A stretch of 64,000 nucleotides of DNA, taken from contig NC_066585.1 of assembly GCF_024323335.1 (NCBI RefSeq), positions 344,105,846 through 344,169,845 of the forward strand, read 5' to 3'. Source of the stretch: Lathyrus oleraceus. Lineage: Eukaryota > Streptophyta > Magnoliopsida > Fabales > Fabaceae. The first letter of the stretch is position 1, and each line of letters starts with the position of its first letter. The notes beneath the pieces are model-generated. The model had not been told where the DNA came from. It did no database searches and was given only the letters and a program-made list of their open reading frames with translations. The position numbers were made by a program, and so were the translations under genes. This document shows, in pieces, positions 56,852-64,000 of the stretch.

Positions 56852-59800
56852 TGTAGCACCTCAAATTTGCACCTCCCATTTGTACATTCATTTCACTTTT
56901 TAGGTCATTAACATTGCATTGTCATTGCATCTCATGTTATATCTCATCATTCAAGACTGGTCAGGAGATTCAAATGTGCAAGGGATCAAGAGCATTTTCC
57001 ATGAGATGAAAGCCCTATGGTTGTTATAATGAGCTTACATGACCCAAGGATCACTTTGAAGCAATTTGGCCAAGTGTTGAACGCTCAGAACTCATCAGTG
57101 CATGTGCAAGTCATCTGAGGCCCATAAAAGTCAACTGCAAGTCAAAAACAAAGTCAACTGTGGATTTGGAGGTGGGAAGTGATTAAAGATACTTAATTCA
57201 TGTTCAAACAAGTCTCATTTGACATTTCAAACACTCACATTGAAGGATTTGAAGTGAGGTCAAGAATTTCCCAAAATAGAAAGTGACCCATAATTTCAAA
57301 TTTCCAAAAATGGAAAGGTTAACTTCAACTCAATTTTACATCATTAATAAAGCTTCAAATGAAATTTTGTCCAACATTAAAGTTGAAGATCTTTCTCTCC
57401 CATTTCCAAAAAGTCCAAGATCATGGATTAATGATGTGTGGTTGAGGAGATATGATCCAATCATGGCAAAGTGTGCTTGAGAATTCAAATGGGCATAACT
57501 TTTGAACCAAGGCTCCAATTTTGGTGGTTCTTTTTGCATTTTGTTCATCATGACATGCACTTTACAAACATCTCATTACATAGCATGAATTTCACTTGCA
57601 TGATCATGTGCTCACTCATGAAGGTTTTGGAAGAAAAATTTCTAAAATCAATTTGGTTGATCATATGCTTAAAGAACCATTTCCAAAGTGTGCATGGGCT
57701 ATTTTTAAGTGGTTTTGGGCGTTATGTTGGTACTGTTCACGCATGCATGAAGGGCATAAGGTGAAAATCCAATTTTGTGCACACACCTTGCAACTTGCTA
57801 ATCTCAATTGGTTTTGGCTTAAACATATTTTCAGTATCATTAGCAAGACATATATAATGTTAATCATCAACTGCATTTGGCATTAACAACAGTTTTCAGA
57901 TCTAGATCTCAAAATCAACCAAATTTTTCTCTCATCAAGAACTTGCAATTTTCTCACACAAAAGCCATTTCTCTTGTCGGAATCATGATCAAGAGGTGTT
58001 TCTGAGCAAGATTGAACGTGGACTTAGAGCAATTCGTGCCATATTTGATCATACATGAAGCTTGAAGGTTCAATGGAGAATTCAAAATCAACTGGATTCG
58101 TGCTTGTTTGAGCTCCAATTTTTCCATCAATCATCTCCACAAGCATTATAGAGGAGCTTTGGACCATTACAAGCCTTGGATAGCGCGATTCAAAGGATCT
58201 GCTCTTCAAGAGGTTGATTTTCGATCCTCTTAACTTTGCAATCCATGTGTATGTTTGTGTAGATCTCGTGTTGTAGAGAATTATGGTGGAAAAATCAGTT
58301 AAAATGACGCATTATACATGAAGTTATGCATGATTAAAGTATGAGATGCCAAAAAGTTTTTCTTCGATTTGATCTTGTTATGATGAATTATGTTTAAATG
58401 ATTGTTGATCTTTGATGTGCATGAAATGATGAATCGATTGGTGCATTTATTTTTGATTTCTGGAATGGTTTTGAAAAATCTGGAAATGTGTTCATCATCT
58501 TCAAGAGGAAGAAGATGAAGATCATGAGTTTCCAGAATTAGCTACGAGTTCTTCATGACCTGTTGCGAATTAGCTACGAAATTCTGGATTAGCTACGAAA
58601 TTCTGGAAATCGTTTGCCAGGCTTAGGGTTAGACCAAAACGGTGTCGTTTTGGTGGAGTGCGCATATTTGAAAATCAACCAGGTTCGATCCTGGCGCGAG
58701 CGAAATATTCAAATTGCCTTGCTATTTTCACATTTTCCCTCCCTTTGGTCATGCTTGTTCATGTTTGATTTCACAATTTTTTTCATTAACATCATAAAAT
58801 CACAACAAATTGAAAAATCATCCAATTTAATCCCAATTTTTTTGCAAAATGCTCCTTATTCTATCTAGTCTTTTATGATCATAAATTGGAAAGTTGTGCT
58901 TGGCTGGAAAAATAATTTGTTCTAGGATGATTGAATACATATGCATGTGTGATATTGCCTTGTTCTTCCCATCATAAAATGCTCAAAAATAATCCAATGG
59001 CTTTGAAATTTTATGTGTAGGTTCTTAACATGTTGATTGACATTTTTGTTTTGGTTTGACATTTTTCCCGTGCTCCAATTCTGTTTTATGCTTGTGTTAA
59101 CATGGTGTAACAATTTGTGTCACACATTTGATTGTTTGACTTGTACAATGTGATTGCCATGCCAAATGATCTCCAATGTTTCTGATTTTTTGTTTGATGG
59201 ATGGTATGGATGTCTTGATTGCTCATGAATTTTTCCAGAATTATTTGAATCATTTCTGTTTTGATTGGGAATTTTCATTCATGTTGATCATTTGGATGCC
59301 TTGAATTGGTCTTTGACTTCACTTGCACATGAAATGAACTTGATTATTGATTATGATTTGGTCCTTTTTAGGACTTGTTCTTGAGTGATTAAATATGCTT
59401 TGTGTTGAATTTGAGGTTCTGTTTTGGATTTTTGATCCTCTTTTGACCCTAGGCTTTGACCTAGTGGTTTGGACTTACCATTTGGATTGTGAATTTCAGG
59501 TTCAAGTCTACATTTCCATGATTGGAGTGGCTCCTTCATTTAAGCTTGAGCAATTGTTGTGATTTGCTAACCTTTGTGTGTTTTGTAGGCTTTGAGGACA
59601 ATTCATTTGTGTTTGCCTTGTGCCTTGCACCATTGTTGCCTGATTGGATTTGTCTGTCTGTGTGATATTAACTGTTGATTGTTTGTCTGAAAGTTGTACT
59701 GATTGGTTTAGCTATTTCCACAGGTAGCTAAGTTGCTTTAAGTTCATTTGAACTTTTCTTTGCTAGCTTGTGGTTGGCATACCACTGAGGTATAATTCCT

Positions 59801-60778
59801 TGATCTTCATGTAGTTTGGAAGACCTACTGTTATTTGTAGGCACCTGTCTGAAGCCCTCCTTAAGAGGCAATGCTTGTGAATGTTTAATTTTGTGCCAAA
59901 CAGGTAAAGACCTCTTAAGAGGCAATTGGCAGATAAAAGGGATGTGCAATCCATCCCCTGCTATTCAGTTGTGTCATTCACTTTGCTCACACACCATGTG
60001 TTGATGCATTGTGAATAAGAACCCAAGATCTTATTATGTCAGTCATCTGTGGAGAAGAGTTCCTACATTCTGAACTCCCACACTTTCTATTTTGAGTCAA
60101 GCTCTCCCAGGCCAGGGATAAGAGCTGTGAGGTCTTATCCTCACTTCCCATTTCATCTGCTTCACCCTAACTCTCAATGTTAGGGTTAAGAGCTAATCAC
60201 ACCCCATTCCAGTTGGCTTGTTTCTGCAGCCTAACCTTGTATGAGCCCAATTGTTTGCATATAGTGTGTGTGCTTGCTTTATTGTGCTTGTTTGTTTGAT
60301 TGTGCTGCTTAGGATAACTTGCTTCCTGTGCAAGTTAGGATAGAAACCTCAACCTAGGACCACTGTGGATTACATGATAACTATTAGGCTCGAGTCAGGC
60401 TCTCTTCTAGTTTATCATTTCCCAGTCTCTGGTTAGGATAGAAGTTTCTCCCCTGTTTAGGGGAACTACGTCGCCCTGATCCTCATACCAGATGAGGTAC
60501 GTAGGCAGGAGATGAGCTGACCTCTCCGGGCGCCCTTTTTTCTTTTTTAACCCCTTTGTGTGTGTTGGAGTCTGACGTAAGTCCAGCGATTGGCAGTTGG
60601 TTTCCTGTGTCTTGTTTGCTTGTTGGAGTCTGACATAAGTCCAGCGATTGGCAGTTGGTTTCCTATGTGAGTTTGTTGGTTCGGAGTCTGATGTAAGTCC
60701 AGCGATTGGCGTTCGGTTTCCAGGTTTGCCTGTTTGTGTGGAGTCTGACGTAAGTCCAGCGATTGGCAGTCGGTTTCC
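56852..60778 (+). repeat. 3' LTR of element A, first segment
   Basis: Starts TGTAGCACCTCAAATTTGC and matches the 5' LTR, with scattered substitutions and an additional stretch of about 43 bases near 59750-59800 (TTTCTTTGCTAGCTTGTGG onward) that the 5' LTR lacks. It is broken by solo LTR F. Confidence 0.92.
60774..60778 (+). repeat. Target-site duplication of F, left copy (TTTCC)
   Basis: Identical to 62825-62829. The uninterrupted A 5' LTR reads TTTCCTGCTTGTG here (24684-24696). Confidence 0.9.
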
Positions 60779-61362
60779 TGTAACACCCCGATAAAAATAA
60801 GATAATTATTTAATTTAAGTTAATATTATATTTATTAATTTAATTAAATAATTGGATTTATTGGATTATTATTATTATTATTATTGGAATAATAATTATT
60901 GGAAAATATATATATAAGTTGGAAATAAGAAAAAGAGTCCCATTTGGTAAAGAAAGGGTTTCACGTGAAAAGCAGAGAAGCGGCTGAAAAGAGGAAAAGG
61001 GCAAAGAGATAGAGCAAGAGGAAGAAGGTTGGAGAAGAGAAAAGCTTGAAGCTTAAAGATTCGTCGGATTAACTCAGGTAAGGGGGGTTTATCGTCGTTT
61101 AATGGGTATTATGGGTTAACATGTAATGGGCAGTGATGAACCGTTGATTTGACCCTAATTGGGATGTTGAATGCTGAAAAATTGTGTTGGATAAGTTGTG
61201 TTAAAACTGAAATTGAATCTGTAATTGGATGGGTAGTGATTTTCCGAAAACGTAGCTTCTTACGGAATTGGAATCGGAGGTCCGGAAGTCCTCCAACGGT
61301 GGAAAATGCGGAGAATTCTGCATTCTGCTTCGTGTTAGCGCAGGAACAGCTTTCTGTATTGC

Positions 61363-61613
61363 GTTAACCGGTTAACCCAGGGTGTTAACCGGTTAACACT
61401 GTTATGAATTGTGAAAAATTGTTTTTTTGTCTGCGTTAACCGGTTAACCGAGGGTGTTAACCGGTTAACACTGTTGTGATTTCTGAGAAATTGCTGTTCT
61501 GTCTGCGTTAACCGGTTAACCCAGGGCGTTAACCGATTAACACTGTTAAAATTGGCCAGGAAGCGTGTTCTGTCCTGCGTTAACCGGTTAACCCAGGGCG
61601 TTAACCGGTTAAC
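61363..61613 (+). repeat. 72-bp repeats with paired GTTAACCGGTTAAC palindromes
   Basis: The 14-bp palindrome starts at 61363, 61384, 61435, 61456, 61507, 61528 (one mismatch), 61579 and 61600. Spacing within a pair is always 21 and between pairs always 72. The palindromes are better conserved than the sequence between pairs. Confidence 0.95.
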
Positions 61614-61896
61614 ACTGTTGGAAATTGGAAAAATTGATATTTTAATGTTGTGAACATAATTGGTGATTGGCCTATATCGGTGTGTGATATAGTAGGGATT
61701 ATTTCCCGTTGTTTTGAGTAGGATAAGTATTAGTAGAGTGTGCTAATACTGTGACTGTATTATTTGGCATGACATAATATGATTATGTGATAAATATGCT
61801 GATGATGTGTGAAAATATGCATAATGTTGTGAATGTATATATTATGTATGTAATTATGGATGGACTGTTTTATGGCTTAGAGTGTGAGCATATGTC

Positions 61897-62105
61897 CATT
61901 GTGGATTGTTGTTGATGTTGCATGCTAGGTGATTTGGCATAGCATAATGTGGCCTTTATGGTGGTAGCTAATTCCCATGGTGAGGAATTAGTGATGTTAG
62001 TCATTTTGGACTGTTGTTGATGTTTGCATGCTAGGTGATTAGCGTACATAGCATGGCCCTTGGGGTGGTAGCTAATTCCCATGGTGAGGAATTAGTGATG
62101 TGAGT
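61897..62105 (+). repeat. Tandem duplication of about 104 bp in LTR F
   Basis: GTGGTAGCTAATTCCCATGG starts at 61961 and 62065. Each copy contains CTAATTCC-CATGGTGA-GGAATTAG, an 8-bp stem hairpin, and an upstream TTGTTGATG and GCATGCTAGGTGATT. Confidence 0.85.
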
Positions 62106-62824
62106 CACTAGGTCCCAAATGAGTGGGACTAGTGAGCTTGGTAGCCGTACCTGGATTTGGTCGGTGAAGTTGAACTATATGTTCACGAATAGTCGGTACC
62201 GCATGCATGGAGTCTCATTGCATAATGTATGTATGGCGTATAATATGAATGGATGTATTCTAATATTATACGTATGTTTTGTGTTGGTGTTGAGTATGAA
62301 TTGAGATTATACGTGTGCTTTATGTTGGTGTTGAGTATGATGTTTGAGTTGATGTGCCGTTACTGAATGTGTGTTATGATTAGGGTGATGAAATGTGTTA
62401 AATTACTTAACATTGCATGATATTTTATAATGCTTATTATATCGAATGAGGAACTCACCCTTACAACTATTTTTCAGGTAACGAGCAGTGATTGAGTAGG
62501 AGCTAGTGCTTGAAGTCTAGTGTATTTCCTTAGTGGGTCATGCCCTGGTAGATGTAACATCGGGATGGGATGTTTTAAATGTTTTATTGTTGGTTGTGAA
62601 CCAGTTTACATGTAATATGCATACATGTTTTGCATGATTGATTTAATCTCTATCCGCTGCGTATTGTGCAAATGCTTTATGTTTTGAATTAATAAAAGAG
62701 CATGACAGTTATCATGGTGAATGGTGTGAAGTAATTGTGTGACACCCTTAATTGCATATTTACTCTGATTGGTATATGTTGTTATTTTAATTAAACTTTT
62801 GGGGTATTTTAGAAGGGTGTTACA

Positions 62825-62829
62825 TTTCC
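62825..62829 (+). repeat. Target-site duplication of F, right copy (TTTCC)
   Basis: Matches 60774-60778. Confidence 0.9.
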
Positions 62830-63314
62830 TGCTTGTGTTTTGTTTGGCATGCGTTAGCCGAGCTACGAGTGCTCTGATTCTTCTCTGGTTAGAGAAGATA
62901 CGTATGCATAGGATGCGACGTCCTAGCGAGCACGTTTCCCCTGTCCCGAACTACGTCGACTCTGATTTCCGTGCTTGACAGACTACGTAGGCCCAGGATG
63001 CGATATCCTGCCGAGTCCCGTTTCTTCCGTCCTTCCTGTGTTTCCTTCCAGTGTGTGTGTGCAGTTTGTGAGCAGTGTTTAGCAACCTTTCTTCTATTCT
63101 TTTGTGCGTGGATCCCGTCGAGTAAGACGGATGCGTAGGGGTGCTAATACCTTCCCTTCGCATAACCGACTCCCGATCCCATCTTTCTCTGGTCACGAGA
63201 CCATGTCTTGTCCAGGTTTACTTCGAGCGTTTCCTGTCCCTCCTTTGGGATAAATAACGCACGGTGGCGGCTCTGTTGTTTCGTTTTCCTGCCGGTTTTT
63301 CGCGTAATGCGACA
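62830..63314 (+). repeat. 3' LTR of element A, last segment
   Basis: Resumes with TGCTTGTGTTTTG after F and ends CGTAATGCGACA. It contains TACGTATGCATAGGATGCGACG and TACGTAGGC modules and the PBS-like TGGCGGCTCTG at 63265-63275. Confidence 0.92.
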
Positions 63315-63319
63315 ATGTT
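63315..63319 (+). repeat. Target-site duplication of A, right copy (ATGTT)
   Basis: Pairs with GTGTT at 20802-20806, one mismatch. Confidence 0.7.
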
Positions 63320-63560
63320 GGGCAACACGGGTGGCCGTGTCAGGGCTACTGTACCGTCAAATTACTTCCGATTCCCTTAAAGAGTCCTTCGGTATTCTTG
63401 CTTACACCTGAACCCAGTAAAACTACCACAAGGAGACTTAAAATGGAGTATAATGATTCAAACCAAAGATGATCATAACAGGTAGAATAATGTGTTACCG
63501 ACTTCATAAAATTGTGCCGAATGAGTGTCAGAAAACAAGTAGAATTGGAGACCGATCACA
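63320..63560 (-). mobile_element. Element E LTR, proximal segment
   Basis: Continues the sequence interrupted at 20806. On the minus strand the LTR start is read as TGTGATCGGTCTCC (63560), giving an LTR of about 1.3 kb in total. The start position is inferred from the adjacent purine-rich tract AGTTTGTGGT. Confidence 0.6.
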
Positions 63561-64000
63561 ACCACAAACTTATCTCATTGCTTGCCCTCAAGTGATGCTC
63601 GAGACATCATGATGGTCACCCCTAAATTTTCATCCACAATGCTACTGTGATCTTTCGCGATTCTCTTTTCACTTTTCGTTCATCGTTTTATCTTCCCCGA
63701 CTTCCGACGCTCCGCTACACATTCACATTGACGTACCTTCTGACCTGTAGCTTTTCACACTCTCACTAAATCTCTTGGGGTCAAAGTGTTTTCACTCAAA
63801 AATGGAGCATGCAAAGTCAACTCTTAGGTTTGAATAACAGATACCTTCATAACAAAAACACACCACACACACTATTCGAGGACTTTTTAGGTTGTAATGG
63901 GGCTAAGGTGCGAGGTGGGAAAAACTAACAAAACAAAAAGGGAAAAAATAGAGGTTCAGGCTCAAAGTCCGTGTTGCTACCCTCGTAACTATGTTCAATC
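63561..64000 (-). mobile_element. Element E internal 3' end, runs off the window
   Basis: Minus strand shows CACTTGAGGGCAAGCAATGA and AGTTTGTGGT just before the LTR, a layout common at the 3' end of plant Athila- or SIRE-like elements (from memory). No ORF of useful length is visible in these 440 bases. Confidence 0.5.

Larger units (their letters stand above)
61078..62477 (+). other. Candidate 1400-base intron in LTR F
   Basis: Donor ACTCAG|GTAAGG at 61078 and acceptor ACTATTTTTCAG|GTAACG with AG at 62476-62477, both near consensus. The TATA-like box lies about 170 bases upstream of the donor. Splicing is not demonstrated. Confidence 0.45.
60779..62824 (+). mobile_element. Solo LTR F (2.05 kb) with TGTAACACCC termini
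   Basis: Begins TGTAACACCCC and ends GGGTGTTACA, a 10-bp perfect terminal inverted repeat, flanked by TTTCC on both sides. The empty site is visible in the A 5' LTR. TG...CA ends with a 5-bp duplication suggest a solo LTR, and such ends are common in chromovirus-type Ty3/gypsy LTRs. A non-coding DNA transposon is less likely but not excluded. It holds an early TATATATATAAG (60903), a consensus splice donor and acceptor, a 72-bp palindromic array and a 104-bp duplication. No ORF is supported. Orientation is inferred from the TATA box. Confidence 0.8.
20807..63314 (+). mobile_element. Element A: near-complete Ogre retrotransposon hosting B and F
   Basis: Two LTRs start TGTAGCACCTCAAAT and end GCGAYA. 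The order inside is primer-binding site, ORF1, gag, protease, intron-like spacer, RT, RNase H, integrase, repeat-rich 3'UTR and polypurine tract. Without B (18.7 kb) and F (2.05 kb) it is about 21.7 kb, within the usual Ogre size. The pol region has only two in-frame stops, so A is fairly young, but its LTRs differ at several positions per hundred bases in places, more than those of B. Confidence 0.92.

Noticed and set aside
60779..62824. Insertion F as a DNA transposon, from its 10-bp terminal inverted repeats
   Set aside because: TG...CA ends and a 5-bp target duplication fit a solo LTR better. No transposase is visible. Kept as a minor alternative.

Overview
The window looks like plant nuclear heterochromatin, most likely from a large-genome legume of the Fabeae type (pea, vetch, Lathyrus). 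I see no host gene. Almost every base belongs to a nest of long-terminal-repeat (LTR) retrotransposons, mostly Ty3/gypsy elements of the Ogre (Tat) type. The evidence is: LTRs of 4.4-4.9 kb; a primer-binding site TGGCGACTCTGCTGGGGA directly after the LTR; an extra ORF1 before gag; gag-pro separated from RT-RNaseH-INT by a short intron-like spacer; and long, repeat-rich 3' untranslated regions. The host assignment is inference from known Ogre abundance.

Layout. (1) Element C, plus strand, 1-19724: decayed pol (1-3127), 3'UTR, an LTR starting at 5926, then primer-binding site (17481) and ORF1 (18342-19724). One LTR thus has the pol end of one copy on its left and the 5' end of another on its right, a tandem arrangement. 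That LTR is split by solo LTR D (6127-11030, target duplication ATTTG) and carries an old internal duplication of about 1.8 kb. (2) Element E, minus strand, a different LTR element, begins at 19725, is interrupted at 20806 and resumes at 63320 to the window end. (3) Element A, plus strand, 20807-63314, is inserted in the LTR of E: 5' LTR, ORF1, gag, protease, RT, RNase H, integrase, 3'UTR, 3' LTR. (4) Element B, minus strand, 30253-48978, is inserted in the gag-pro frame of A with perfect target duplication ACGTG. It has nearly identical LTRs but large deletions in gag, protease, RT, RNase H and integrase. (5) Solo LTR F, 60779-62824, sits in the 3' LTR of A with target duplication TTTCC.

How the parts work together. 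A keeps most functional motifs and, apart from a few stops and frameshifts, represents an autonomous Ogre. B keeps only the cis signals (LTRs, primer-binding site, polypurine tract) plus ORF1 and a mini-Gag, so it was probably mobilised by proteins of A-like relatives. Insertion order is readable: C, then D and E in C; A in E; B and F in A.

Most interesting observations. The 3'UTRs of A, B and C are each arrays of short hairpins. The stem sequence changes from copy to copy while pairing is kept (including G-U pairs), and the loop is nearly constant within an element but differs between elements (A: CGGTAA; B: NTTCAG in sense; C: CAGTAACY and YTAACC). A second hairpin, with compensatory changes between A and B, lies in the gag-pro/RT intron. 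Solo LTR F carries four 72-bp repeats, each with two 14-bp perfect palindromes exactly 21 bp apart, inside a candidate 1.4-kb intron.
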